A stretch of DNA of 64,000 bases from Membranipora membranacea (GCA_914767715.1 OU612072.1:1054001-1118000); one strand, 5' to 3'; numbered from the stretch's first letter, positions 23,564 to 43,300 are shown. A program made the numbers and translations. Notes: generated from the sequence alone by a model not told the origin.

Positions 23564-26500
23564 TTATAGGCAGGAATCGGTTGTCTGATCGTAGTTCATA
23601 TTCTGAAGACAAGAAGAAGTCAACGTCAGCTCAGCATAGGCTCCTATATTTGTCTTAGTCGGGTAAACCAGCCTGATAATAAAATCGAACAGCAAAAATA
23701 AAGGATTGCAGGTTGTGATTTGGCTCTTTTCTATTTCCACTTATACATATATAAAAATATTCCAGAAAGACCAGAGTGTTGTTAAATCTCAGTGAAATTG
23801 AAAATGTTGTTCAGAGAATCAGCTTACGGGACACGTTGATAAGTTAACGCTTTATATTTCTTGTGAAAATCTTAGACAAAGTTACAAAAATATTAGCCAA
23901 GCTTTGTTACGAGCCCAGTTTATTGTACTAATTTTTATTTTTAAATTTTGCATGGGTTAGGCTAGGGTCTAGCAGTGAAGCAGTAAAACTGAGTAGGCAG
24001 AGAATTGAGGAGTTTTCAAGAAATTCTGAATGCCAGACAAAAATCTGAATGACAGGAGCTTCATGGCAGCCTTAACATTACAAAACTATATATTGAGTCA
24101 CTCACGGTGGGATCTTTGTGAGGACGAGAAGATTAAGAATAGGGTATCTGCTTTGTTCAGCGAGTCTGTCTGTCAGTCTTTTCTTCAAACCAGAAGGTAT
24201 TTCTGTAACTGCACCGTTATATGTGACATCAGTAGGCCAGATTACTGTCAGAGCATCATTCTCACAACTCAGCACAGCCTCAGATCCAGTTTGTGGGCCA
24301 CAGTCTATAAATAACATCGTATCTTAGATTCAGTTAAAAAAAAGTACCTGACAATTGGAAAATGAAGGGTTATTTGTGAGAGTAAATATATGTCAGCACC
24401 GCTGTGTATTTTATATATTTTAAGTTATACTCTCAGACTCAAACTGTTTGCATCTTGATCCACTTTCATTTTTCTCAAGGTTGTTGACCAAAACCAAGGT
24501 ATATATTGTAATACATAACATAAAGTGGAATAATTATTCTTCACACTTTTGTGTTTTTTGATAAATTTAGTCTACATTGGAATCTAATATGACTGACCTT
24601 GCTGGCATATTTCCCTTATACGGTGAGTATTTCCATTAGCGAGAGTTTTAAGTGTAGATAAAGCAATGTTATCAGTCAGCAGTGAACACTTTATATCATA
24701 CTTAGCCACAATATCTAGCTGCCTTACCATCATTTTGTCTGAAAAAATTTGGAGTGGTCTTAATATTATGTAATTTTCTACACATATATGATAATTGATA
24801 TATGTTTACTACCACTGTTACCTTCAAGATAATTCCACACGACACATAATTGCCTGATTGCAAATCTATAATGAATCAATAGTGCGAATATGTGTCATCC
24901 TCTTAGCCCAGTATATAAAAAAAAACTTCATACAATTTGGGAAACTGAATAACCAGTGAGCTATTTGTGCACCAATATTTGGAGGGCCTCTCAAAAATTG
25001 GGAAGATGCTACAGTACTTGATGAAAGTGACACAGATGGGGTTAAGAAATAAATCTTTTCTACAACTGAATAACAGAGGGAATCAGCCAATATTCTGGAT
25101 GATTAATCTGGACATCTTTCAAAGAAACAGGTAGCTAGGTCTTACTGCGCAATATCACATTAGTTTAGATGGGCCTTATATCTTTCACTTACATATATCC
25201 CGAGGCTTACAAAAGCCACAAGTCTTAGCACAGCTTAATCTGAGCAGTGGCTCATACTGCTTATTACTGCAGAAGTATCTGCCAGAGTTGGCACAGCTGG
25301 ATGATCTATCGTAGCAATCTCTATGATATTTGGATGGAGATATTTTAGTTGCCTGTGTTGTCCGAGGGGTTATCGACGGTGTAGTGGTTGTTGTTGTTGT
25401 TGTGGGTGGTGTCGTAGTTGATGTTGTTTCCGTTTGTTTTGATTTTCTTGATAATTTTCTTTTCTGTGTTGATGTTGTAGGTTTTGATCTAGCTCTCATA
25501 GGTTTCCACTTTGAATACTGATCAGCAATCTCTATATTGTTAAAAGAAATGTACAAGATGTGTTGCAAGTTTGTCTTTTTCAGAATTAATGAAACAGCCA
25601 TTTTCGATATCAAACTTACCGTTACAGAATGTGTTGGCAATCTCTTAGAGAGAAACTCTTAGAGAGAAATTCTCACACAATACTGATATAATGGGGCGTA
25701 ACTCATAGTACTATTACTTCAGAAATACCCAATAAACAAATATAATTTACATCACGAAAAGTCACAAAGAAAGCAAGGCCAGGCTAGGCCAGGACAGGTT
25801 AAGCCAAGCAAGGAAAAGCTGGTTGCCAGTAACAGTCCTCTCATTATAGAATCAAACAGAGCAATTACCCACTTTGACAGGTTTTCTGTCGCAATTGGTT
25901 TTGTTCAGCAGCAAGCTGGGAGAAATCTGAGGTGTATAATGCATTAGTCCTATCTGATCCTATGTATCTCAGCCTTCTTTTTTTAACCTTTGCGTTTTTA
26001 CTGATGACAAAGGTGGGATATATCGCCACATTCTCAGCGTGAAGCTTCTTAGCAGATTCCATTGTCTTATCTGGATCTTGGCTCTGTCCATCTGTGATTA
26101 AGAACACTATATTTGGGGTAGATTGTCTGCAAATATAAAAAAAAATTCAATTTGTTTGTGTATAAACTTCATGAATAATCATCACTCTTCTTTTGTAATC
26201 AGTCACTTTAAACAAGGAACGCCTTAAGACAACCCCTACAGAAGATAATGGGCGTGTTATGATTCGATATGATACCCAGAACATTTATCTGTTGACATTT
26301 ATCTTTTAACTCAAAAGCTGATGGCCTCAGCATATGATTTCTGTGTTGCAGTTGGATTGATACTTTAGGGCCCATATTGAACACTCATATTTGTCAACAT
26401 GTATATAGTTACCCCCCCCCCCCCCTACCAGAGCATATTGTACACCTCTTATGCCCAGATATCCTTTGTTTGGAGCTTAATGTTTGAGCTTAAAATCTCA

Positions 26501-28196
26501 ATTTACACATACATTATCACTTTTCTTCTCTTACATGGGGAGAGGGTAGCGGTATGACTAAATTCTTTAAGACAAGAGCCGGATTACCAGGACTATTCAC
26601 TCAATAGCTATGAATGTGATCAATTGTGCTATCCATGCTCCCCTATCACATATTGAGCACATTTAGTGAATCTACTTGATAACAAACCCCAGGTTTCATT
26701 TTTACTACTGAAGTATTTTGCTAATTTCAGGGCTGATTTTATTAAATAAGAATGAAATTCTTGAATACATGCAGTCATGGACTGGGGCGCTCAAGATACC
26801 CACTGACCAAAGCATTTCGTAAGCAATCAGTAAGGGCTGTTGCACTTATGAAAGATGGTAACAATGATAACAATATTAAAAACTCACAACTGTAAAAATT
26901 ATTGGAATCGTTCCCATGCTCAGGTATGATGAATATGAATGACCCGAGTCGACTATGCTGTACAAGCCCAATAAACTAACCATTTCTATACATATTTGGC
27001 CCTGCAAAACTGGATTTATCATCTAGCTGTGATAGGTGAAGTCACTATATGATGTGAGAAATAACTCTGATGATGCAAGTATATTGACAAGCTGTTTTGT
27101 GTAGAATATTAGCCCTTGCAATGATATGAAATGCACAGGAGGAGCAGTTCATTAGGCTTTAACAGTACAGCAATTTTCATCGGTCCAGAGTTCAGGTGAC
27201 AGTTTCCAATGGTATCAATATTATTTTTATCTGGCCAAAATTTTGGCTCTGAGCCAACACATTGGCTATATTTTATCTAATTGATTTCCCCTGCACTTAG
27301 CATCCAGGGTTACATCACGAGGACAAGAGTACTCAATAATCATTATCATGAGTTTACTACTGATTCTTAATTACAGTTATGAATTATTTCTTTTCTCCAC
27401 CTTCTAACCTACCTCATTCCATTCTTTGTCTGAAATAAAGTGCTTCTTGCCAGATCCAGCGCTTTGTATATCTCAGTTCGGGATCCATGTCGTCTTTTTT
27501 GGGTTACAATAGCATTGATAACATCAGATTTTCGCCTGTATGAGTTTAGTTTGAAGGCGACTGTACTCTCAGTGCCAAAACTTATCATTCCGACCCGTAC
27601 TCTGTCATAACCAACATCAAATCCATCGATCAGATTGGCCATATAATTTAGAGACTGAAAGCATAATAGCAAGAGTATTTTAATCCCAATGCATTTGTAA
27701 ACTGGATATAAAAGTTAAACCTAAACAGGAAATTTGATGCGCAATATAATGTTCAAACCTTCGAAGATGAACTACATTATTGGTTCTTAGAAAGTGAGTG
27801 AGTGAAAACCACGTCAATAGGCAAACAATTGTAGGGTTACCTTAGTCCAATCATCTTCCCCGACACTACCACTACCATCCACTATGAGTACCACATCAGC
27901 AGACTGTATTGCACACTGGCTCAGAGCAGAAACAACCACTGCTTCCACAACTATGATTAAAGCTGTAATTTATATTAAAGCAGCGATAGATCTAACATGT
28001 CCACCAACTCAGATACGGAGATGAGAACATTGACTTAGTAGATAGAAAAGGAGTCGAGTACAGATCAAGTTGGATTTAGCAGATCATTAATCTCTATCAC
28101 CACATGCAAATTTTCCCAGTTAACTGCAGAGATTTAAATCATTTTTTTATTGAATCACTCACCTGCCGACAACATTTGTAAAACAGATGACCTCAT
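23564..28196 (-). CDS. Secreted VWA plus ShK protein (VWA-2), possibly decaying
   Basis: A paralogue of VWA-1 with exons 28196-28163, 27950-27841, 27654-27413, 26126-25869, about 25531-25193, 24738-24598, 24304-24106 and 23672-23564. It keeps the VWA metal motif DGSGS, LITDGQSQD, a long Thr-rich linker, an ShK domain ending CAKTCGFC and the conserved C-terminal exons; the last three exon lengths (141, 199, 109 bp) equal those of VWA-1. The two exons matching 18758-18360 and 17651-17466 are absent; both have the same phase, so their loss preserves frame. Exon 4 is 13 bp longer than its partner. That leaves two bases before an exon 5 that appears to need one, so this junction is out of frame unless another splice site is used. 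The signal peptide is weaker than in VWA-1. It may be functional with a different splice or an early pseudogene. Confidence 0.7.
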
Positions 28197-28493
28197 TTTT
28201 ACAACTGTCCGCTCTCTCGCTCTTGGGCGAATGTCTGTTTATGAGATAAAAAAAAAATCTGAACATGTTTATAATCTGAGATAACTCAATCAATATTTGT
28301 ATTTTAACTGATAGATATATATGACGTATCTATTGCAGATTTAAACACAAACCCTTTTTGATAATTTCAGGCTTTACCTAACTTAAAAGAGATAAGATGT
28401 TGCACTTTATTTGGCTCCTACACTACAGACACCCCACATATACATCATTTAATTACTATGAGCAAGATACAACATACAAAGCATGACTTAGCC
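28197..28493. other. Upstream flank of VWA-2
   Basis: Non-coding, AT-rich. It should include the VWA-2 promoter and 5' untranslated region; no clear motif was seen. Confidence 0.35.
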
Positions 28494-28563
28494 TAGCCTG
28501 TCTTGACAAGCTTTGTTCAAGGGTGGCCGCCCACCCCCGAACAAAGCTTGTCAAGACAGGCTA
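28494..28563. repeat. Perfect foldback, 25-bp arms
   Basis: The arms TAGCCTGTCTTGACAAGCTT and onward to GTTC at 28494-28518 are exactly complementary to 28539-28563, with a short GC-rich loop. A collapsed relative, TAGCCTGTCAAGACAGGCTA, lies at 36521-36540. It resembles a miniature inverted-repeat element. Confidence 0.85.
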
Positions 28564-30228
28564 GACTTAGCCATTTTAAAGAGTATGAAATTGAATTTAA
28601 GATCATGTAAAGTACAACAAAAAATAAATGGCAGAAGAGATGGAAATTATTGGGAAATCGTAACTACCAACAACTTTGACCATATTCATTGACAGGAGTT
28701 AGGTAGATCTCGGTAATATTATTCGTGCAAGCTGTATATAACATAGGTGGGGATTGAAAAAAGCCATTACAAAGCCAAATACAAGAGGCGTTATTAGGTT
28801 TACCCCACCCAAAGTTTGACTAATGTATGATATAATTCACTGCATGATGACCTATAAGACATTTTTCACAACTCTTTTTCAAAGTCTTCCAAGTATTAAG
28901 AGTTTTTTTAAAGTTTGGACAGTCCAGGAAATATAATAGGAGGATATAACATATACTTACTGATTCAAGACTCAGGCGCTCCTTGTTGAGTTCGGATGCT
29001 AGTATTCCTCCTTATCAATAATACTTGGGCACAGTGACTCTCCTAAGTGCCTTATACAATTATGATTATAATCAGGGAGGGTGGGATATACCTACCCTCC
29101 CTGTTATAATTAAGATCAGGTATGTGAGACAATTTATAGGGAATTGTTTCCTCAATGACACAGATAAGACAGCTTCATACTGATATGCCTCACAAGTTGT
29201 CTATTTGCCGAAAAAGTTCTGTTACGCATTCGGCCATTATAATACAGCTGAGCTAAAGATCCCAAGACTATTTCAGAATATGATGGTTGAGTAACCAAGA
29301 ATATGGAACTCAAAACCTGCTGGGATAATCATTTACAAACCATTGGTTATGAGGATTGAGGCTAGCCTGGTCTCCAGGCGAGGCTCTGTAGGCTGTCTTC
29401 CATTAGTGAGGAGAGGAACCCCATTCTAACCCCGGACAATCTACACTGTGTGTATCGCACATTGTTGTCTATTATCTGACACAATTGTTTAATCGACACT
29501 AAATAAATACTTGTGCCCTAACAAGGAATATTGTATTTTTGTTTCTTTTGTACAATGACAGCTACTTTACATCCAATTGACAGCTACACAACCACTCAAT
29601 AACCTACTGACCTGCTGTATAATACAGTCACAGAGCTTAATATTCCAAAAAAGCATTTCAGAATTTTGAGGTTCAGAAACTTGATTATAAGACTCAAAAG
29701 CTATCATGATAAACATTTACAGGCATGTGGTAAAGATCTGGCCTTGGATTGAGGCTAGCCAAGGTAGGACTGTCTTCGCTCAGGAAGAAGAGGACGCCCA
29801 TTCAAACCCAAACAACCTACACAGTTTGTTTGAATATTACTGGAATATTACATACAAAGTTTGTCCAACCTGCATTGTCTATCTTAGATTTTGATGGTAT
29901 CCAAATTTTCTTACTATTACTGATTGTATCTCTATTTCGTTGCAATTGTGTCACCTATTGCAAACGTCATAACAGCCATCACAAAGGCCGGAGCAGAATT
30001 TTGAATAACATGAAATATGTTTAGCTTTTGCTAATATATAATTTATGAGGCATTTGTGTCTGTGAACAGAAATTCATTTATTCCTGCATATTTCCATAGG
30101 ATTCCTCGTTCTGTCCATCTCGTTTCTTATTGTAGATTAACTAGGAATATCTAATATGTACATGTCAGTGGTTACACAAGTATCTCTACATATAAATTAT
30201 TAAAATCTAGTAACCGTTAGCTTTTTTA
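28564..30228. other. VWA-2 to MORN5 spacer with degenerate duplication and foldback
   Basis: No gene recognised. Positions 29065-29110 form a foldback (ATTATAATCAGGGAGGGT and its complement). Two segments, about 29280-29490 and 29640-29850, look like a decayed direct duplication: both have a GATTGAGGCTAGCC core, a GGCTGTCTTC/GGACTGTCTTC block and a CAAcCTACAC-like block. A minus-strand AATAAA at 30082-30077 probably ends MORN5 transcripts. Confidence 0.5.
30077..30082 (-). promoter_or_regulatory. Poly(A) signal AATAAA for MORN5
   Basis: TTTATT on the plus strand, about 150 bp beyond the MORN5 stop codon; a canonical polyadenylation hexamer in the right orientation. The site itself is inferred. 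Confidence 0.5.
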
Positions 30229-35900
<5,672 letters not shown>

Positions 35901-37377
35901 CTTGTTAAGATTGCTATAGCAACCGCTGCTGCTGGATGTCTATTTCAATGAGTCAACTGCAAATAGTTTCTGCTTTTGTCCTTCACCTTGAAATATTGAG
36001 AACTTTAGGCTATTCTTTGAATGAAGGGATTACATTAGAATACCAACATAATTATAATAATCTAAGTCTACACTTCTTGATGAGCAAAGAAATTCAAAAT
36101 TTTTCTGACTTTTGTCCACTGAATCCACAGCAGCATAGCAATTACTAGTCACTTATTTAGGTATACTGCTAGACATTGTTAGAGTTCAAACAACATGCAG
36201 GTCATTGGAACATGGAACCCTGTTTCTGCTGACCATGTATATAACTGTACATACATTTTTGAACTTACTACTTCTACTAGTACTATGATCTATCTTATCT
36301 ATTAAATTATTATTCATTTCATTATGATTAGAGAAGTTAAGTACAGAAAAAATCCAGTTCTGTATTAGCCAATGTGTTGGGTCTGATTGGTTGGTGAACA
36401 GATGAAGCGCCAATGCCAGGTTATATGGTACTTCCAAGACTTCATTTGACCTTGGCATTGCCAAGCCTTATTTATAAATAAGCCTGCCTAATAAGGGATA
36501 TTGCATAGCGTAGATAGAAGTAGCCTGTCAAGACAGGCTAAACTAAAGATAGAAGATGAAAAATTGATATGACCAGATATGGGTTTGAACCCACAGGCCT
36601 TTGTATGGTTTGGCAGAAAGTAGCCGGTAGTACTCTCGTAGTACTTCATTTGTAGTCTGATAGTGGCCAAGGATAGAAAAAGTGTGGGCCCTGTTCAATG
36701 TCTGCTGAGAATACTTCGACCAGTGTGATCTATATAAATGATAGGAGATTCAGATGCTCATCATTCTTATGTGCTGAAAGGCCACCTTGACCAGTTGCTG
36801 GCGACGGGTACGTGAATGCGCATAAGACACGTTGTGAGGCACTACATGCTGTTTTAAGGCAGTCTTAAGACATCATAAGACAGTCTTTAGACTATATATT
36901 GCATGCTCATTTGTAGACTCAGATCATTTCACACAAAAAGATTGAAGATTTGAATGGACACCGATGTACCCTAGTCAAAAGACCTATGAAGTGTGGTTCC
37001 TGTCCGTCAGGCAAAAAATGTTCGTCACAGTCATTTCAGTCTGTCGATCAAAAAATATATCTGTCAACTGAAGCCCCGGCAGGACAGATCATCCCTCCAA
37101 CCTGGATTAAAGGAAATCCGGTCCGCCACACACCTCTGCGAGATAGCCTTTTGTCCACACACCTCTGTGAGATAGCCTTTTGTCCTAGTTCGATCACGGA
37201 TGTAAATCCATCTACAGATAAACCGAGGCCTACATATCTGATACAGCCTATACAGTGTGATGTGGTGTATTGTCACTGATAACTACATTGGTGATAACTA
37301 CAATATTTTGTGATTACAGATTGCAAGAGCTTAGTCCAGTTTTACCTCCGCTTCTGTTGAATAGGTAAAGAATAACA
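35901..37377. promoter_or_regulatory. Divergent MORN5/MIGA upstream region
   Basis: About 1.5 kb separates the two start codons. It contains the palindrome TAGCCTGTCAAGACAGGCTA (36521-36540), a 27-29 bp direct duplication around 37129-37184 (core GAGATAGCCTTTTGTC), and probably the MIGA 5' untranslated exon. In-frame TAA lies 12 bases before the MIGA ATG. Shared promoter activity is an inference from the head-to-head layout. Confidence 0.45.
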
Positions 37378-40300
37378 ATGCCTCCCAAAAAGAGCATAGT
37401 TGGAGTGGCTATAATCAGTACTGCAATCGGAGCCACACTGATTACTCTGCTTGCTGCTTTATTGAGACGGAGGAAGAAGAATGCCACCACCAGACCTGAT
37501 GTACTAAATGAGGCTCATCCAATAGACCTGACACTGCATGGTGTTAATGGTAGGTCACCTTAAAGGGCAACCAAGGTTTCAAACAACTTCTCATTGATTA
37601 ATAGCAGATTGCACCTTCTGCATAGGGAAAAAGACAAAATCTAATTCGGATGATTATTCATCCAGATTTCTTGTGAAACATTTCATCCATCAGATACTCA
37701 AACCCAGCTAAAATAGAATACCACAGAGCAGTTTCCTGTTCCTTTTACTTATTAGCCTGTGCTCTATCATCATTACAGCAAAGTCTTAGAACCTCCCCTA
37801 AACTGAAGTGTTTCCCAGCTTAGAGTCAGTAACTACTTCGAGTTTTGCATCGCGTAATGCACAAAGCTGATGCTGCCCAGCACTTCATTTTCTACCCATT
37901 AATGCATTGCTGGGAAACCTTGATTGCCCTGTAACACTGCAGATATGCCCAGGTGTTCACTGTTGTTGCAAAACCATCTTTCATAAGTTGATAATGAAAT
38001 TCAAAAAGACCAAAGTTAAGACTGATTCACTTCAAGTTTGTCTCAAATATTATCTAAAATGTGGTTGATGCCTTGTTGATACTAACTGCCGACTAAATTT
38101 ATAGCATGATAACATACAAGGTTGTGACTTCGATTGATGTATATTTAACAGGGGATATTTTGGGTGGAGCGACTGGACAGTTAAGATCAGAAGACGTCGA
38201 GTTATTAGAGATGTTAGATAATTCAGCTGCTGGCGTAGATAAGAGAGTGGGCAGTGGATCTCTGTCCCATAGATCTCTGTCTACAAACCTATCATCATCC
38301 CGCGCCTCTTCCGCTGCTACACTCACCTGTGGAAACATGGCTAAATACTCACTACAACAACTATGTCATCTAGGTAAAACTTATAACACTTAATCTGTGA
38401 TACCCATAACTTTGAGACTTCACCCAAAAAACTGCTAGTATTCTAATATCTTATGGTGTTTTGATGCATAAACCGTTATGGAATGATAAAGAAAAAAAAA
38501 GTGTTAAGGCCTAAGATGAGACAAGCCTTGGGAGAGTTCATTATGGGCTGAATAAGTGAAACAGGCTGTAGTCAGTAACTTGTAACCAAGATGAGTCTTA
38601 ACGTTTTCGGAGTTACATGCCCCTTTTTAAAGAGGGGACGACTGCAACCCAAGTTCTTCTTAAATTAAATAAATTCTCCACAAATTGACTATTTATAGGT
38701 AATCAGCACATACAGAGAGCAGAGAAGCTGTGGGAGGAAGCTTTAGCTCGCTCAGCTCTGGAGCTAAATGGACAGCAGGTATAATTGGGTGATGATCTGG
38801 ACATTGACTACTATATAAGATTTGTGTGCTGAGTTATGTGTGCGAGAAGAGGGCCAGGTTAAAATACAACAAAAAAACGTCTGTGCCTATTGATGTGTGT
38901 CTTATTTAGACTTGTAGCCTCATATATACCACCAAGTTTCCTATCTTGCTGTCAGTATAATGCTCTGATTTCTCTGCCACCACACCTGTGATTTTAAGGA
39001 GAAGCTCAGATCACTCGATTTGATGTCTTGATATTATTGTTTATACAGCAGGGAGCCACAAATGACCACCTGAGATCCTTGCTGGTCAAAGTGAGAGAAC
39101 TGGAGACTTTGTATCAGAATGAGTTTGAAGCTGACGTGGCTTTTGATGCAGCGATGGACGCTCTTCAGGTTTGTTGTGACGTTAATGTAAATGTCAATGT
39201 AAATCACTTTTTTATTTAGCTGCTCTCCAGCAATCTTGTACATGAATATAAGATAGATACATATACATATTCAATTTAGCGCACTCCTGTACAAGGTAGG
39301 AGTGGGCAAGTTAGGCTATTGTCCAGAGAGCTCACCTCCTTCAGCAGCATGGGTAGTGACCGGGATTCGAACCTGCAACTCTCAGATTGAGATGCTCGAA
39401 TCCTAACCACTACACCACCCTGCCTGCCTGTGTTTTCTTCTAACAAGTTTTCCCACCATTAATAACTCACTGTTCTATCTGACCTACCTTACAATTAGAT
39501 GAAATAAAAGTTGTTTGTAAAACCTGGTACTAGAGTAAGGCAGCCCGTAAAATCTTTGTCTTTGTTTGCTCTATATCTCTACCAGTAAATTGGTGTGACT
39601 ACTGATGGATATATTATTCCGAGACGCTATCATCTCACATGCTCGATTCCATGATTGATGTTATATTTATACAGGAGATGGATGCTGAGTACGATCGTAA
39701 GAGAGCCCGCAGTCTCACTAGTGATGAGAGTCTCGACTCTTTTGTATCGGCTCCAGAGATGCCTGACCTCACTGATCTACAGGTATGGCCTGCTCTGTAT
39801 TATTCTCTTTAGGTTTTGAGACCATATCGATTGTCGTTTTTCTTTCCTGATCCTACCCTTCCAGCATAACTTACTTGAGATTGAGGCTAATATGTAGGCA
39901 CTAAGGCAGAAACATTTCTGTTTGTATGCTATTTCTATACTACAACAACTTCTAACATCTTTTTCATAGAGCAAAGTTAAATCCTATTTTTCGCTATTGC
40001 CCCCCCTCCCCCCCCCCCTCAACTTATCCAGCCACTGTTGACTGGCAGAGGGAAGCAACTCAAATATGTGATTTTTGTGAAATCACCTTCGAGTTTGACT
40101 TAGTAAGCCTGTATGTGGGTTGCATTGTGGGTATCAAAATCATTACAGGAGAAGATACATGGCAAATCAGCTAAGAAGTTACACTTATATGAAGCAGGCT
40201 TACTAGAGTTACAACATAACACAGTACCTTATAGAAAACTGAGAACACAGCTGGTCGGCTGTCAGAGCGACTCTGAATTCCTCGCTAAACTTCATATTCT

Positions 40301-43300
40301 CAGAATCGCATTAGATGTAAGTCTGGCTTATGGAATAGCCTGAGAACATAGACTGTTGATAGTGCTCAATTTACAGATATAAGGAGCACAACCAGAAATA
40401 ATTTTCTTAAACTTCAAAAGGATAATATTCCAGAGGAGAATTTTTTGGGGACATCATGTAGTCACTTTACTCAATAGCTAATCGCTAATGATGAATTACA
40501 ATGCATTATTTAGGACTATAAAACAAAAACATATATAATATATATATATTTACTGTTTGTATTATTTTGTGCTTTGTTCCAACTATGACTATAGATAATT
40601 ATTATATATATTCTACAGGATATAATGTCTATAGACAGTAACAAAAAGTGGTTTATGGAGACAGGAAAAACTCTCATTAGTTCTATAATGACTAAAGCCC
40701 AACGGGTAATTATCTTCTCTCTGTCAAACGGCTCAACTTTGTATAATATCTCGTGTGTGATGGTTGACATACTTGCCAAGTAATCTAAATTCAAAAGTGG
40801 GATATTCAAATTTACAGCGATACTGCACGAAGCACTCGGGCTTTGGGGGCGGTGTGAGCCCCCAATGGGGACAGGGATAGAGCCCCGGCTTCTAATGCTC
40901 TGAGAGCGTGTTTAACCACTAGGAAGGGCTGAAAACGAATATTTCATCCTAAATAATTTCATGTTTGTACTTTAAACACTTACAAACAACACATGGGCCC
41001 CTGGGACTCATCAACAAGTGCTCGGATACTTACTAAAATATTGCGATGGGCTGTTTTCTCTCAACTCTGGAGGAAATGGTGAGAATTACAAAAAGTGGGA
41101 AGTGGGCAGAATTGGGTGTGGAAATCTGGACGGTCCAACCTAATTAGGGAGACTTGGCAAGTGTGATGGTTGATCACATTTGCATAATGACTAACCGAAC
41201 CTTACCCATTGGTAGTTATAGGACAATTTAAAGGCATACTATAAACGCTTGTTTTGTGTATCTCTACCTTGATTGGTATGAATCTCAGACTGCAGACAAT
41301 CCGGCCTTTTGGGAAAATCCCGGAGACAAATGTATTGACATAAAAATTTGTCACAAGCAACATACCATTACACTCTCAGTATGATAAGAACTAGATCATT
41401 TTGGCACCCTGGATTGCATATTAGGCAGGATGGTTATAGTTTCCATTTTGTGAAATTCATAGACTAAAATTTCTATATATTATTATATCATATGTTGTGT
41501 ATATATTATATAGTATGCTGTGTATATATTATATAGTATGCTGTGTATATATTATATAGTATGCTGTGTATATATTATATAGTATGCCATGTATATATTA
41601 TATAGTATGCTGTGTATATATTATATAGTATGCTGTGTATATATTATATAGTATGCCATGTATATATTATATAGTATGCTGTGTGGCAACAGATTTGAAC
41701 GAAGTTACTCTACTGGATAAAGCCGATCTAGTCGATATTGCTGTGAGTTTGTATTTTTGGCACAGGGCAGTATGCTCCATAACTTACTCAATACTTACAG
41801 ATATAACTGTATTGTCATTGGCTGATGATGTTTTAGGATCCGACAGATTTTCTCATAGCTATGGATAAGATGGAGGGATTTTTACCGGACTCTGCTAATT
41901 ATGAGATAATGCAGGCAGAGCTGGGGATGAGAGGGGTATGTTATCATCATCAATAATTAAAGTGATTGCAGGTCGACACGGCTGCTTTATTACACCACCC
42001 ACCTATGTGCGTAATCCTGTAAAGTATCGAACATAAATCAGCTCCTATTGATGGCCCAGTAGGCAGGTGATATGCTTCATAGAATACTGTGTTTTAGAAT
42101 TGAATTTAGAAGTTGCTCCCCTCTAAAAATATGATTCGCTCACTATGCCAAATTGATGACTGTTGTTCTAAAAGACAAGGTTCGATATTGTGAGTGTCCG
42201 TCGTTAGGTTAAGTGGTTAATTTGACGTTGGTTGATAGTTGATTGACACTAACACCTCATCTGTCTATTTTGTTCTGATGCTGATAGGTTAAGAGATTCA
42301 CACTGTATGATGTGGTGCTAGACTGGGTTCTTATGGATGCTTTTGATGACCTGTGTAACCCACCCTCTAGTGTGCTCAGTGTGGTACAGAACCGCTGGCT
42401 ATCTACTGGTCTTAAAGAAACTGCCATATCTACAGCCGTATGGTCTATATTAAAAGCCAAGCGTCGGTTGCTAAAGGTAAGTCTGCGGCTTTCCATTGGA
42501 TTCATTGTTTGTTTGCAAAATTCTCCAAATGCCAACCATATATTACTGCGCATCTTTCACTGCGATAACCCTAATTGTTGTTGTTGTTAAGTGCAGATTT
42601 AACTGTTTCAATGCCGAAATATAAGCTGTAGAGTAGGACATTGTCCTCTTTTACCCCATATGAGACATCAGTGCTGAGTTTGGTGTAGCTAGTTTTGAAG
42701 TGACTTTAACTCAGCTAACATAATTTTCTTCTTGCTCAGGTGAAGTTTATGTAAATTTAAATGGTTCAGTAAACATGATCTTGCGATAAATTTTGGTGTT
42801 TCAGGAATGCGCTATATGTTGGATATTTCCGTTCGTACTCAAATCCGCGTTGGGTAGCTCAAATATAATTGGATCGATCTCATCAGCTTGTAATCACCTC
42901 CCCTTTCACATTTTATCCCGCAATTATTATCATATGTTATTGTTGTAGTACCCGGATGGTTTTATAGCTAAGTTTTATGCCATATCAGAATCAGTTAGTC
43001 CTGTATTAGCGTGGGCTTTTCTCGGCCCTGATGGAGATGTCAAGTCATGCTGTCTAGCTTTTAGGGTAAGTAACTGTCGTTACTTCAGATTACATTATAT
43101 CTGTCATATTTATATTTAGGAAGCAGGCCAAGAATAACATTTTGTTGTCCTTATCACTTTGAGATAAGCAGCTGCCAATGTTGTTCTCCCAATTCATTCA
43201 AAGTGTATATTATTAGGAATTTGCTCCCCATGAATATTTACATATTTACTGTCATTACATGGGCATACATAATCACCTTTAATTCCAATTCTCAACCAAG

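Noticed and set aside
36565..36612. GGGTTTGAACCC, a possible tRNA B box
   Set aside because: No convincing A box or cloverleaf around it; a short palindrome is enough to explain it.
39345..39428. Working tRNA gene on the minus strand
   Set aside because: A and B boxes are good, but no clean acceptor or anticodon stem, and a SINE-like body follows.
41693..41745. Open stretch (reads DLNEVTLLDKADLVDIA) between AG and GTGAGT in MIGA intron 7
   Set aside because: Looks exon-like, but joining it to exon 7 puts a stop in frame, while exon 7 to 41837 joins in phase and matches the mitoguardin family without a gap.
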